Shown: in pieces, positions 9,519-18,517 of the stretch | How positions within the stretch are numbered: position 1 is the stretch's first letter | Layout of the letters: each line of letters begins with the position of its first letter | Source: Paraburkholderia sp. PGU19 | GTDB lineage: Bacteria > Pseudomonadota > Gammaproteobacteria > Burkholderiales > Burkholderiaceae | Direction: 5' to 3' | Assembly (NCBI RefSeq): GCF_013426915.1 | Contig: NZ_AP023181.1 | Location: 248,001-312,000 of the forward strand | DNA length: 64,000 nucleotides | Notes under the pieces: model-generated | Told to the model about the DNA's origin: nothing | Databases searched by the model: none | The model's input: only the letters and a program-made list of their open reading frames with translations | Translations under genes and position numbers: made by a program

Positions 9519-9801
9519 GCGATTGCATCAGCCTCCGGGGCCGACGTAGCCGATGCACGCTGTCAAAGCGCGATTAAAATGTCAGGCGCAGACTTGGTCG
9601 GCAGACTGCGTGATCGGGGCGCGCCGGGTCTCGTGTCGCGACGTCGATCGAAGTCGAACAACAACCCAGAACAGCAGTCTCTGGCTGCCGCCAGCTTGGC
9701 TTGGTCCGAATTTTTTCCCACAAACCCCTCGGGTTGATGTCCAACCTTCGGGGTTCAGTTCATCGTTTGGCCGGGCCTACTGTGTCCACTTTCCGCGTGT
9801 C

Positions 9802-10920
9802 TCAAGCCGTGCTTGGCTCCTTCGTCGATAGCATAGCCGCCGTTGTGGATCGCCGCAGGATCAGAGACTCTTGCGGCCCAACTCGATAAGCCCGCGTGGG
9901 AAGAATGCTTTTCGCACGAGTCGGCGTCGACAAATGGAAGGGCTCTTTTTGTGGATTCGCGATCGCTTGATCGCGAAAGCGCTGACGGTACTCACGAGGA
10001 GTTGTATCGAGCCGCCTGGTAAAGATAGCCCGCATTTGACTGGCACTATGGAACCCGCATCGGAACGCCACCGTTTTTAGCGGCAAATCGGTCTCTTCCA
10101 GCAACTTGCGCGAAAAATCGACCCGCATCTGCTCCACGAAAGCCGAAGGCGTCATATTGGCGTGCTTTGCGAAGATGCGCGAAAACGTCCGGCGGCTCAC
10201 TCCCACAGCGTCAGCCAGCTGTTCAATGGACAACTGTTCGCTGATGTGGTCAGTGACATACCGCAGAACCTTCGCGACGACAGTCTCTTCCTTCGGACCA
10301 ACAGCGAGATACGGACTGTATTGCGACTGTCCGCCTTCACGGCGGATATACACGATCAGCCGCTTCGCCACGCGTAGCGCGATCTCGTGGCCCCAGTCTT
10401 CCGTCACGAGTGCGAGGCAGAGGTCAACTCCCGCCGTGACGCCCGCGGAAGTGAACAGGCTGCCGTCGCGAACGAAAATCTTGTCTGGCTGAACGTCGGC
10501 CTCCGGAAACTGAACGGCAAGACGATTGACGTCGTGCCAATGAGCGGTCACCTCTTTGCCATCCAGCAAACCCGCATGGCCCAGCAGAAAAGCGCCATTG
10601 CAAACCGATCCGAAACGCCTGCTCCCTTCGGCCTTTGTCTTTAGCCATTGCAGAAAGCCGGGCAAAGGGGTTACATCGGGCAGCTTCGGTCCACCCGCCA
10701 CGAGGAGCAGCTCAGGCTGTTCCTTGTAATGCAGGTAGTCGATCCCGACGGTGAGTTCCAGACCATTGGAACACTGCACGCTCCCGGCGCGCATGCCAAT
10801 CAGGGTGATTTCATACTGTTGATCCGGCAGGAGAAAATTGTTCGCCTCGGCAAAAACATCCAGCGGCCCGGCGACATCCAGCGCAAGCACTCCGTCGAAC
10901 ACGACGATGGCTACCTTCAT
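9802..10920 (-). CDS. GlxA-type transcriptional regulator (DJ-1/PfpI plus AraC DNA-binding domain)
   Basis: 372 residues from the ATG at 10920 (preceded by aaaggggc); an upstream in-frame ATG at 10998 is less likely. Residues 1-190 are a DJ-1/PfpI-like domain: MKVAIVVFDGVLALDVAGP, LLVAGGPKLPD and the nucleophile-elbow-like FGSVCNGAFLLGHAG. The last part is an AraC/XylS double helix-turn-helix: LSIEQLADAVGVSRRTFSR and PLKTVAFRCGFHSASQMRA. Members usually activate nearby catabolic genes on sensing an amine or amino-acid-like ligand. Its targets are not evident, since neighbours are small unknowns. A polar C-terminal tail of about 45 residues extends beyond the usual end. Confidence 0.9.
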   Translation of the reverse strand: MKVAIVVFDGVLALDVAGPLDVFAEANNFLLPDQQYEITLIGMRAGSVQCSNGLELTVGIDYLHYKEQPELLLVAGGPKLPDVTPLPGFLQWLKTKAEGSRRFGSVCNGAFLLGHAGLLDGKEVTAHWHDVNRLAVQFPEADVQPDKIFVRDGSLFTSAGVTAGVDLCLALVTEDWGHEIALRVAKRLIVYIRREGGQSQYSPYLAVGPKEETVVAKVLRYVTDHISEQLSIEQLADAVGVSRRTFSRIFAKHANMTPSAFVEQMRVDFSRKLLEETDLPLKTVAFRCGFHSASQMRAIFTRRLDTTPREYRQRFRDQAIANPQKEPFHLSTPTRAKSILPTRAYRVGPQESLILRRSTTAAMLSTKEPSTA

Positions 10921-11453
10921 GCTCTCAGCCCCTTTCCGTCGACGCCACAGGATGCCATGGCGTCGCCTGGTCGGATTGCATCGTGTTCCATACTGCAACT
11001 CCCTTCGGTATTGCTACAAATGTGTAGCTGTCTGCTCGAATATATCTGCAAGGTCAGATATTTAAAAGGTCGGGTTCTGATAATGTCAGTTTCAGATAGC
11101 GAGCGACGTGCGGAGACTACCACTTCCGCCGAGTGCCTTCCATCCGCTCGGCGCATCGTCAATTGTAATGCCAATGCTGGGCCCGTCCGCCATAGTGGGC
11201 GACTTCGCGACTCGACTAGACGCCGCATCATCAAGCCTTTGCCTTTGTACTGGGCGATAGCGGTAGTCGGGGCGCGCTGATTTGACCGATGCCGCATGAA
11301 CATCAGCGTACTGCAGGGGCGGCTCGCTGCCGTGCAGGCGACGAATGCAGCGCTGCAGGAACAGCTGGCGGCGCCGCGCAACGTGGATGACAGCGCAGGC
11401 CGGCCGACGCGCGCGAAGGCCGCTCTGGCACGCCCGACTGCGACGCGTTCAGC
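10921..11453. other. Region without a supported gene
   Basis: 10921-11295 includes the promoter side of the GlxA-type gene. From 11296 a plus-strand frame (MNISVLQGRLAAVQATNAAL, helical) runs towards the gene at 11454 but in a different frame. It may be the displaced N-terminus of that gene, which I cannot prove. Confidence 0.3.
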
Positions 11454-11903
11454 ATGGACACCGGGCCCGGCGCGCAAGATCCCGGTGTCCTCCGCATCGC
11501 CCGGCAAGACGGCGGCACGCCGCAAGAAGTGGGGGAAGGGGGCGGCATATTCACGGCGTTTTCGGCACCTGTGCTGGTGTCCGCGATCGTGGCAGGTGTC
11601 GGCGCGTATATCGGCTCGCTGATCGGCGCGATGTACAGGACGCGCAACGTGAGCAAGAGCATCCGGCAAGAGCGCATACACTACGCGCAGCGCGACTCTG
11701 GCGTGCTGCTCGCTGTTCACGTCACGCCGGAAACGCAGCAGAGTGTGGCCAATGTGCTGCGCGAGGCGGGCGGCGCGTCGATCGAGCGCGCGTCGGGACG
11801 CTGGCAGCAGGGACGTTGGACGGACTTTGACCCGACGCGGGCGCCGCAGCCGGTGCGAGCCAGCGAGCCCTACGCCGACAGGGCGCGCGAACGTCACGCT
11901 TGA
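11454..11903 (+). CDS. Glycine-zipper membrane protein, possibly missing its N-terminus
   Basis: 149 residues. A hydrophobic glycine-zipper span (FSAPVLVSAIVAGVGAYIGS followed by LIGAMY) precedes a ferredoxin-like half domain (GVLLAVHVTPETQQSVANVL, then REAGGASIERASGRW). This arrangement resembles the general-stress-protein-like family common in Burkholderia, in which a first half domain precedes the glycine zipper. That first domain is absent here. The frame upstream is closed by TGA at 11388 and the ATG lacks a ribosome site, so the gene may be frameshifted or truncated at its 5' end. Confidence 0.5.
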   Translation: MDTGPGAQDPGVLRIARQDGGTPQEVGEGGGIFTAFSAPVLVSAIVAGVGAYIGSLIGAMYRTRNVSKSIRQERIHYAQRDSGVLLAVHVTPETQQSVANVLREAGGASIERASGRWQQGRWTDFDPTRAPQPVRASEPYADRARERHA

Positions 11904-12177
11904 TTGTCGCTTAATCATGTGGTGCCGAAACTTCGGGGAGTGGTCCGGCCTTGCGGACGGAACGTCACCTTCGGTGTGCCGGGTCCGTGGCCCCGCGGCA
12001 AGAGAGGCACATCCGCATTGTCATCACTGGCAGTTGTTGGGTTCTTGCGCAGACATCCGTACTGAAAATCCGATATCCACCATCAACAAGGTCAACCGTC
12101 CCTCGTGATTAACGGTTATTTGATTCATGCCGCAGGAGCTGCGAGATTTTGACCACTCCCAACAAAGGAGTCAGATC

Positions 12178-12396
12178 TTGAAGAAAGTAATCGTTGCAGC
12201 ACTCGCTACGGCATTCACCTTTCCCACCACGGCTGCATTTGCACAGGCGAGCGGTACGATGTCGAGCGGCACAATGGCCAAGGAGCTGATGTCGAAAGAC
12301 ACGATGAAGAAGGGCAAGACGAAACACAACAAGATGAAAAAGGGCAGCGACGCAACAGGTATGAAGCCTGAAGCGTCGGGCACGATGGGGCAGTAA
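12178..12396 (+). CDS. Exported pentapeptide MXKDX-repeat protein
   Basis: I chose the TTG at 12178 because an excellent ribosome site (aaaggag) lies seven bases upstream and the product then starts with a proper signal peptide: KKVIVAALATAFTFPTTAAF, cleaved near FAQA. The mature part of about 50 residues is Met/Lys/Ser/Thr-rich with degenerate MxKDx units (MSSGTMAKELMSKDTMKKGK). This matches the small periplasmic MXKDX-repeat family; its role is unknown and metal binding has been suggested. A longer upstream ATG (12127) would bury the signal peptide. Confidence 0.68.
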   Translation: MKKVIVAALATAFTFPTTAAFAQASGTMSSGTMAKELMSKDTMKKGKTKHNKMKKGSDATGMKPEASGTMGQ

Positions 12397-12457
12397 GAAG
12401 ATCCCGCTGTTGGAAGCCAGGGTTGCTTGTCCGTGACGCGCCGTATTAGACTAAATA

Positions 12458-12634
12458 ATGGAGCGTTTTGGTTTTGGGTCGCAAAGACGCATGAAGAGTT
12501 CCGTGGAATCCAGCTTCTCTTGGGGGTGGTACTTTCTGGCGATGCTCGCGGTGATGGCATTCAGCATGGGGTTGACGCAGTTTCTCGGGGGTGGTCCCGG
12601 AAAGAGCGAGCGCGAGGAACACGAGGAAAACTGA
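12458..12634 (+). CDS. Small single-span membrane protein
   Basis: 58 codons, or 47 from an internal ATG at 12491. The centre is hydrophobic (FSWGWYFLAMLAVMAFSMG) and the C-terminus charged (GGGPGKSEREEHEEN). No good ribosome site is seen for either start, so this is tentative. Confidence 0.35.
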   Translation: MERFGFGSQRRMKSSVESSFSWGWYFLAMLAVMAFSMGLTQFLGGGPGKSEREEHEEN

Positions 12635-12677
12635 GGTATTGGTTTTCACTCGTCTGTGTTCGTTTACTTGCTCTGAT

Positions 12678-12809
12678 ATGCGAAAAAAAATGATGGCGCT
12701 CGTCACCTGGCAGCGCGCCGTGAAGTCGCCACGCGAGATCGAGTACATGCGCATGGTCGAGAAGATGTATGCGCATATCGTCGAGCGGATCGAGCCGGGC
12801 ATGCGCAAG
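12678..12809 (+). pseudogene. N-terminal-side fragment of an M24 (creatinase/ectoine-hydrolase-like) peptidase
   Basis: The reading TWQRAVKSPREIEYMRMVEK and then AHIVERIEPGMRK matches the start of the M24 peptidase domain, where the fold begins with RxVKSPxEIExMRxA and continues to EPGMR. The match stops at the lysine codon ending at 12809, and IS481 transposase sequence begins at 12811. The peptidase gene was therefore cut by, or recombined with, the insertion element. None of the metal-binding residues, which lie further on, are present. Confidence 0.65.
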
Positions 12810-12990
12810 CGAGCTCTATCTGGTCATCGGGAACATCGATCACACTCGCAATAAAGGAGAGGTCACCGCGACCGACGGCATCGTCGAGCCGCTGCACAAA
12901 ACCATGCTCAACGAGTTCTACCGTACCGCCTTCAGGAAGAAAATCTACGCCATCATCGGCGAACTGCAGATCGATCTCGATCACTACGCC
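12808..12990 (+). mobile_element. IS481-family transposase remnant (C-terminal DDE region)
   Basis: The frame gives ELYLVIGNIDHTRNKGEVTA then TDGIVEPLHKTMLNEFYRTA and FRKKIYAIIGELQIDLDHY. It aligns without gaps to the canonical IS481 block HTRTKAKSPQTNGICERFHK followed by LNEFYRVAFRKKIY and ELQADLD. The final catalytic Glu region survives, but everything upstream and the typical RPHQGRWCFGKTP end are missing. It is a small decayed fragment without visible terminal repeats. Confidence 0.75.
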
Positions 12991-13042
12991 CACCTGGTTG
13001 AGCGCAAATTGCCGGCACGAGGCGTCGTCTGCACGGAACTGG

Positions 13043-13276
13043 TCAAACGTCTCTGTACTGGCCCGGGCCGGCCGACGGCTGCCCTTGTTCGACGTAGTTC
13101 ACCGGATAGGCCGGCACGGCGACAGTGGGTGGGTAGTAGTACGGGAGCGGAGCGACCGGATAGAAGAAAGGGGCGCCCACGCCAACAAAGACCCGGACGC
13201 GCCCGGCGTCTGCCGACCCGGATGCGCAGGCGGCGGTCAGCACCGCCAGCGTGACGAAAATCTTCAGGCTTTTCAC
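13043..13276 (-). CDS. Exported Pro/Tyr-rich small protein, C-terminus probably truncated
   Basis: 77 residues from a GTG at 13276, chosen because gaggag lies eight bases upstream; a longer in-frame start at 13315 has no such site. The N-terminus is a lipoprotein- or signal-like segment (KSLKIFVTLAVLTAACASGS). The mature part is proline/tyrosine-rich (APFFYPVAPLPYYYPPTVAV). Related exported proteins usually continue with a C-terminal YYC-xxYP-V-x-CP-GW element; here the chain ends soon after EQGQPSAGPGQY, close to the decayed IS481 piece. I infer truncation by that element. Confidence 0.5.
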   Translation of the reverse strand: MKSLKIFVTLAVLTAACASGSADAGRVRVFVGVGAPFFYPVAPLPYYYPPTVAVPAYPVNYVEQGQPSAGPGQYRDV

Positions 13277-13448
13277 GACAAACTCCTCAATGGACGTGTT
13301 TGCCGTCAGCGTCAAGCAGACTCCCTTGCCGGCTAACAGCGACCGGCTGCCTTACTGCCGCTGGGCGGCTTGCGTAACGCGTTCCTGAGCGGTCACGTTG
13401 GACGAACACATGTGAGCATTGCGAGAGGCGCGCAAAGGAAAAGCTGGG

Positions 13449-13946
13449 CTAGTGTCGATGCATTCCGCCGGACCCATGCATGCCGCCGAATCCCCTCATA
13501 CCACCGAAGCCACGCATACCACCGCCGGGGAACGGGCCGCGGTGAAAGCCGGCTCCGATCGGGGCACCAAAATGGCCGCGATCCATCTGATGGAAATGAC
13601 GGAAGTGGTGAAAGTGATGAAAACGCTCGACAAAGATCAAGCTCACGCCCGCGCCGATGAAAAGCGGCGGGCCCCACCACCAGAGGTCGGGATATGGATA
13701 AGCCGCATGCGGGTACCACAGCACGCTACCATCCGGGCTTTGCACGATCTGCCAGGTCCCGTCACTTTGCAGGCACGAACGTCCGACGATCTGCTGCATC
13801 GTGCCGTCGATTGCTGCCTGTTCGATAACTGCGCGGCAATTCGTGCTGTCGGCTGGCACCGGTTGCTCGTCATAGGTTTGCGCGAGTGCAGGCGCAGCGA
13901 AGCCGAGACAGACGATCAATGTCCCGAAACGAAGCAGTTTGTCCAT
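13449..13946 (-). CDS. Exported His/Gly/Met-rich protein
   Basis: 165 residues from the ATG at 13946; in-frame ATGs at 13961 and 14009 would hide the signal peptide. The signal is DKLLRFGTLIVCLGFAAPAL ending AQT. The mature part has two conserved-looking cysteines (TNCRAVIEQ, GRSCLQSDGTW), a short hydrophobic stretch (LWWWGPPLFIGAGVSLIF), a histidine block (FHHFHHFRHFHQ), and C-terminal GMRGFGG-type repeats. The His and Met content suggests a periplasmic metal-binding role, but this is inference. No close family is recognised. Confidence 0.55.
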   Translation of the reverse strand: MDKLLRFGTLIVCLGFAAPALAQTYDEQPVPADSTNCRAVIEQAAIDGTMQQIVGRSCLQSDGTWQIVQSPDGSVLWYPHAAYPYPDLWWWGPPLFIGAGVSLIFVERFHHFHHFRHFHQMDRGHFGAPIGAGFHRGPFPGGGMRGFGGMRGFGGMHGSGGMHRH

Positions 13947-14009
13947 GATGTATGGCCACATGAGGCCCCGACGTTTTCGACGTCGTGTGACCGGCGTCAC
14001 CCAGCACAT

Positions 14010-14642
14010 TGGTGTGCTCGCGCAAATTCACGCCGCGGGTCTGACAGCCGTGGAGGCTTGCCGCCCGGGACGTGGTTGCCCGCTGGGTAAACGATGGAGC
14101 GCGCCGGCTTATTCCAGCGCCGGACGTATGACGTGGGCCGTGTCAAGTGGGGCGTGATCGGGCAATCGCCTTTCCGTGCGCGCCGATCAATTTGTGCGAC
14201 CGAACCTATCGATTGCGGGCGCGTTTTCGGTCGGATGCCTTCGGCGTTGCGCGTTCACAAAAACGTGCAGGGAAGCCGGATCGTAGTGAGTGTTGCCGAC
14301 CTCGCCGCCGCGCGGCATAGTTCAGACCGCTTGTATTCGCGAAGGTCGAACGCTGTCGCAGTCGCACTATCTCCAGAACACTGGAATAACCCGGGTGCGC
14401 TGAACGTTTTACTACCGTAGTAAGCAGGTCACCTGAACGATCCGCGCGTGAAATTCATCCCCCCGCGCGACGACTACGACCTGGACCGCGGTCTGAGCAG
14501 CGCCTGTTGATGACGATCGGCAGCACGGTCGCGTCATGGCACTTCGTCCGGACCTTGGGACTGCTACGCCCCGCCCTGACATCATACGTAGCGCGGTCAG
14601 CCACACGCACGATGCTCGCGGCGATTTCTAGAGGAAAACATC
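14010..14642. other. Gene-poor interval before the cupredoxin gene
   Basis: No complete gene is seen. A short open stretch at 14425-14510 reads AGHLNDPRVKFIPPRDDYDL and ends at TGA. It has coding-like composition and may be the tail of a lost gene. The cupredoxin promoter should lie in the last 150 bp. Confidence 0.3.
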
Positions 14643-15062
14643 ATGATCCCCAGTCCACGCGCCGCGATCTTTCTTGGTGTGACCGCACTCGGCCTCGTTT
14701 GCAGCCCTGGTTACGCAGGGGAGACGATAAAAGCCACGCTGCTCAAAACCAACACGATCCAGCTTGATACGAGTCAGGTGAAGGCCGGGTCAGTCACGTT
14801 TGAGGTCAGCAACGCACCCGACACCGGTATGACACACGAATTCGTGGTCCTCAAAACGGACTTGGCCGCCGACAAGTTGCCAGTTAAAAACGGACAGGTG
14901 CCAGAGAGCCAGTTCAAGAAAATGGGGGAGGTTGAGGACATGGCCCCCGGCAAGGCCAAGCACATGACGCTCAAGTTGGCCCCCGGCCGCTACGTAGTGA
15001 TCTGCAACCGACCCGGCCATTATTCGATGGGCTTGCATGCTTCGTTGGTCGTCACGCCCTAA
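14643..15062 (+). CDS. Periplasmic cupredoxin-domain protein
   Basis: 139 residues; the ribosome site (agaggaaaa) fits the ATG. A signal peptide ends near GYAGE. The domain is plastocyanin-like, with a complete type-1 copper set: His65 (THEFVVLK), Cys121, His126 and Met129 (VICNRPGHYSMGLH). A conserved EVEDMAPGKAKHMTLKLAPG stretch precedes the copper loop. Such proteins carry electrons or bind copper in the periplasm. The neighbours (His/Met-rich exported proteins) loosely suggest metal handling, but no partner enzyme is adjacent. Confidence 0.85.
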   Translation: MIPSPRAAIFLGVTALGLVCSPGYAGETIKATLLKTNTIQLDTSQVKAGSVTFEVSNAPDTGMTHEFVVLKTDLAADKLPVKNGQVPESQFKKMGEVEDMAPGKAKHMTLKLAPGRYVVICNRPGHYSMGLHASLVVTP

Positions 15063-15261
15063 CCGGCTTGCGTCACGGGGCCTTGATACACCACGATTCA
15101 CCGTTCCCCGATGGCGTGAGGTCGTTCGGGGATGGTAGACGCAAACGGGTTAGGCAGCGGTCGATCCAAATGGAAGCGATCTGGATAATCGGTGGAAGGC
15201 CGGTAGGCCACGCCAGCCTGTTTCGGGATCCTTGACTACGGACGCATGCACATGAAAATGT

Positions 15262-15842
15262 AGCGAGCGTCGCGCACGTTCGTTGCAAGCTGAAAGACCT
15301 GCACTGGGACGTGCGAGTGCGTCCCAGTGCGTTTCGAAGATCTCAGTCCCAGGCAGCCGCAGATCGCGCTCGGCACAGCTTGGTCTTGGTCTGGATCTTT
15401 CAACGAAGCGCACCCGCAAGCGCAAGAGGTACGACAACATAAGAGTCTGCCGATACTTTCCGCGGTCAACGCATGGTTGAAGCATAGGATCAGGACATTG
15501 CCGGTGAAGTCGGAACTGGCCAAAGCAATCAACTATTCGCTCAGTCAATGGAAAGCGCTTGCCTTGTACTATGAAGACGGTCGCATCGAGATGAGTAATG
15601 CTCTCGCCGAAAACACCCTTACGTCGCGTGAGTCTGGGTCGCGAGAGCGTCCTTTCGTCGGCTCCGGCCGCGACGCAAAGTGGGTCGCGGCGATGTACAG
15701 TCTTATCGGATGTTGCGAGGTCAATGACATCAATCCCAACGCCTACCTCGAGCATGTCCTGTCGAATATCGCTGGTGACAAGATCAACAGCGTTGAGGAG
15801 TTATTGCCTTGGAACTCGGCGGACAGACTTTCCAGCAAGTAG
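15262..15842 (+). mobile_element. IS66-family transposase (TnpC) remnant
   Basis: Reading frames around 15262 give AHVRCKLKDLH, matching the CWAHVRRKFFDLH block of IS66 TnpC. The frame at 15327-15842 then gives EVRQHKSLPILSAVNAWL, SELAKAINYSLSQWKAL, YYEDGRIEMSNALAENTL, AAMYSLIGCCEVNDINPNAY and SVEELLPWN, all characteristic of the C-terminal half. Around 15610-15665 the match is scrambled, where normal copies read NNAAERALRGIALGRKNWLF. It is a decayed fragment; TnpA and TnpB are absent. Confidence 0.78.
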
Positions 15843-15864
15843 GAATCGTCTGTAGTCGTATCGC

Positions 15865-16026
15865 GTGGTTTGGCTACGTTCGACCGAAGGCGCCAACCAG
15901 TTCAAGGTCACACTTCAGGACCTGAAACGTGCAGTCGACAATTCGGAATGGGCCCAGAAGAACGCTCTTCAAGCAGCGTTTTGTATGACCAACATGGGGG
16001 CCAACGGCGCTACGCTGACGTGCTGA
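15865..16026 (+). other. Short coding-like remnant
   Basis: A 53-codon frame with coding character (STEGANQFKVTLQDLKRAVD, AFCMTNMGANGATLTC). It lies between the IS66 remnant and the metalloprotein gene. It is probably the tail of a gene lost on IS66 insertion; no family recognised. Confidence 0.3.
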
Positions 16027-16063
16027 TTCAAGGCCGTCGGGCAGCTATCAAACAGGCCGTGAT

Positions 16064-16975
16064 ATGACAGCGACATCAAACGCGGCAGAGCACAATCATG
16101 AGCAGCCGCAAATCGGCACACCGCGGTGGATCGAGGCCGAGGTACGGCGCTACCTTTGCAGCGGTGACTACGACAGCAGCTTCGCGGGCTGGCCTGGCAT
16201 GACCTTTATCGACGTTGCAACAAAGGCGGATCAGCGCCTTCGAACCGCGCTCGTAGAAGAGACCCTCCGGCGGGCAAGCGACTTCGGCTGCCAGGTGGCC
16301 CTGCCGAACGACTTGCATGCGTGGATCCGCAACAAGCTCGCACCAATGGCGCACGGTCTGTTCGGCGCCGATGACCGTTCCATTATTCTGGACATGCTCG
16401 ATCGCAGCGTCGTATTCCTCACGCGGCAGAATATTGCTGCGGTCCTCATGGAGGAACAGTGGCTATCGACGGCCTGGGACGTGGCAAACCTCTATTTGTA
16501 CAGTCTCGGCGTACCCTGTCTCTCGCTGCAGGCACGCCATATCGTGGGCTTGAGCCAGGAAACCACCTGCTACGTCTCGATGTCCTACTTCCACGAGACC
16601 GATCGATTCACCGATTTCGTCGTCCACGAGGCGGCGCACGTCTTCCATAACTGCAAGCGAACAGCAATCGGCGTGTGCGGGAGCCGTCGCCACGAGTACC
16701 TGCTTAACATCGACTACTTCAAGCGCGAGACGTTTGCATAGCGTGCGAAGCATATAGCCGCATCAGTTCGATGGCCACAGGCACCAGGGATCGGAAGGAA
16801 GCGCTCCAGCGACACGCCGAAGCCTTACAGCCTCCCAACGACCGAGTTGATCACGACGAGTACCTGGCATCCTTGCTGAGGCCGTACGGGGGCCCGCAAC
16901 GGCTGGCAACGCATCCTCCAACGGTGTGCCCCGGTTAACGGCACGCCAATCCCACATATCAGTAATACACTATGA
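16064..16975 (+). pseudogene. HEAAH zinc-metalloprotein of unknown family, broken by two frameshifts
   Basis: The intact first part (225 codons, 16064-16741) ends with a putative zinc motif, VVHEAAHVFHNCKR (HExxH), and KRETFA. Just after that codon a one-base loss moves the frame. The continuation CEAYSRISSMATGTRDRKEA and HAEALQPPNDRVDHDEYLAS has clear coding character. A second shift near 16883 returns ARNGWQRILQRCAPVNGTP to a stop at 16973-16975. The original product was about 300 residues. I do not recognise the family; the motif suggests a peptidase. The first 225 codons might still be translated, but the C-terminal helices after the motif would be lost. Confidence 0.6.
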
Positions 16976-17165
16976 GCAACTCGGACCATGCCATGCACGT
17001 GTAGCAATCGAAGCTACCCGCAGCACCAAGCAATCCCGAGCTCCAGCGCGGGTGCGCATGTCTTGCCTGCGGTCGTTCAAAGCCATGTCTAGCATGCGGA
17101 CGACGTCCTACGTGCGAAGCAGGTAGCCGATCCGTTCGCCGCCCCTTCAGCATCGACCCCGTATG

Positions 17166-17348
17166 TCAGCTTCGAAAATTGCGCAAACGGGGCCAAGCGT
17201 ACCAATCTGCAAAGAAAGGATCGTGCGACACGAAACGGAGAATTTCCAAGTAATTGTCGTAGAACGCTTTTTGAACCCCGACCGTATCAATCTGCAGCAA
17301 AAGGACGATCACCCCAGATAGCGTTACAACCAGTTTTCTTTTGGGCAA
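17166..17348 (-). CDS. Possible small membrane protein
   Basis: A frame starting TTG gives a basic N-terminus (PKRKLVV), one hydrophobic segment (TLSGVIVLLLQIDTVGV) and an aromatic tail (KAFYDNYLEILRF, FFADWYAWPRLRNF). The composition is protein-like and the frame stays open further upstream to 17398 (DEWARRET), but no ATG or ribosome site is found. It may be a gene fragment. The rest of 16976-17699 shows nothing else. Confidence 0.3.
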   Translation of the reverse strand: MPKRKLVVTLSGVIVLLLQIDTVGVQKAFYDNYLEILRFVSHDPFFADWYAWPRLRNFRS

Positions 17349-17699
17349 TGTTTCGCGTCGTGCCCACTCATCAGACTGCTGTTGTACGTATTTAAAGTCT
17401 TAGGCGCTCTGTGCGTTGGCGCACACAAGAACTGAGTCCGGCTTTAACCACGTCGCGCAGAAATCTAAATTAAGAAAAAACGCGCATCAACAATCCATCG
17501 CCGATTTCAGTTGCATATCAACAGCCTACAGTTTGCTTTCTCGTCCTTGACGTGTCACTGGCGCAACGCAGATGGTCATTACGTACGCGGGTACAACTGT
17601 CGATGTCGATAAGCGGGGCGTTGGATATCCTGCGTAGGAATTTTCATTCTTCGAACAGGTTTGACCCTGTCTCCAACAAAAACTTTGAGTGAGGGCACT

Positions 17700-18257
17700 A
17701 TGACGCCAACGCGCATCATGTTCATCCGCCATGCGGAGAAACCAGATAAGGGCATTAGCCAAGGCGTGACAGGGAGCGGGTCGAACGATTCGGGGAGCAT
17801 AACGCCTCGCGGTTGGCAGCGGGCGGGAGCGCTGGTTCGATATTTTTGTCCATTGAAAGAACCTGCGCCCGAGGACTCAATGAAGCCGCGCGCAATCTTC
17901 GCGGCAGCTGTGGACGATGGTGACCCAAGCGAACGTTCACAGGAAACCGTCACGCCACTTTTCGAGTACCTGAAGACTGAGGGGCCAGTCGACTTTGTCA
18001 CGACGCACCAAAAAACGGACCACCAAGGCTTGATAGACGATCTGTTGCAACATAATGGGATAGTCCTTGTTGCTTGGGAGCACAAGCAAATCCCGGCATT
18101 GATTGCCTGTCTACCTGACGCGCCCGTGACTCCGACAGAGTGGCCCGATTCCCGACTTTATGTGACGTTGGTATTGGACCAAAACGCTGGCGGCTGGCGA
18201 TTCTCGCAAGTACCGCAGCTACTACTCGCAGGCGATTCGCCCGCGCCGATAGAGTGA
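17700..18257 (+). CDS. Histidine phosphatase (phosphoglycerate-mutase-like) superfamily protein
   Basis: 185 residues from the ATG at 17700, after gtgagggc. The catalytic motif at the N-terminus is MFIRHAEKP, in which the RHAE variant replaces the usual RHG. Later landmarks are TPRGWQRAGALVRYF and a C-terminal catalytic-histidine region, VLVAWEHKQIPALI (W-E-H instead of the more common THG). Members dephosphorylate diverse small molecules or proteins by a phosphohistidine intermediate. The gene stands alone. The substrate is unknown. Confidence 0.72.
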   Translation: MTPTRIMFIRHAEKPDKGISQGVTGSGSNDSGSITPRGWQRAGALVRYFCPLKEPAPEDSMKPRAIFAAAVDDGDPSERSQETVTPLFEYLKTEGPVDFVTTHQKTDHQGLIDDLLQHNGIVLVAWEHKQIPALIACLPDAPVTPTEWPDSRLYVTLVLDQNAGGWRFSQVPQLLLAGDSPAPIE

Positions 18258-18517
18258 CCAAAGTAAAGCAAGCCACTGATAAACCAGTGACGTGGGAGTC
18301 TTGATCAGGTTTGCAATTTGACTCGCCGCCGTGCGTTTTACCTTTGATGTGCGGTGATTCAATGTGGCGTCCATCTGATACCTGGATGCGGCCGCTTGGC
18401 TAACGATTGGAAAACGTGCTAAATCATCAGCAGTGCCAACCTGCACAGTTCGCGTCGAGGTACGCGTATGCGACCAATCTAGTTTATTCCCCTTCCGCTC
18501 GACGTATTGCTGCGTGT

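Noticed and set aside
9870..11065. Plus-strand frames across the GlxA-type gene
   Set aside because: They are antisense to a gene with both DJ-1 and AraC domains and have no motifs of their own.
10917..11918. Minus-strand frame of about 330 codons
   Set aside because: No domain signature, Arg/Ala-rich low-complexity composition, and it overlaps the better-supported glycine-zipper gene on the plus strand.
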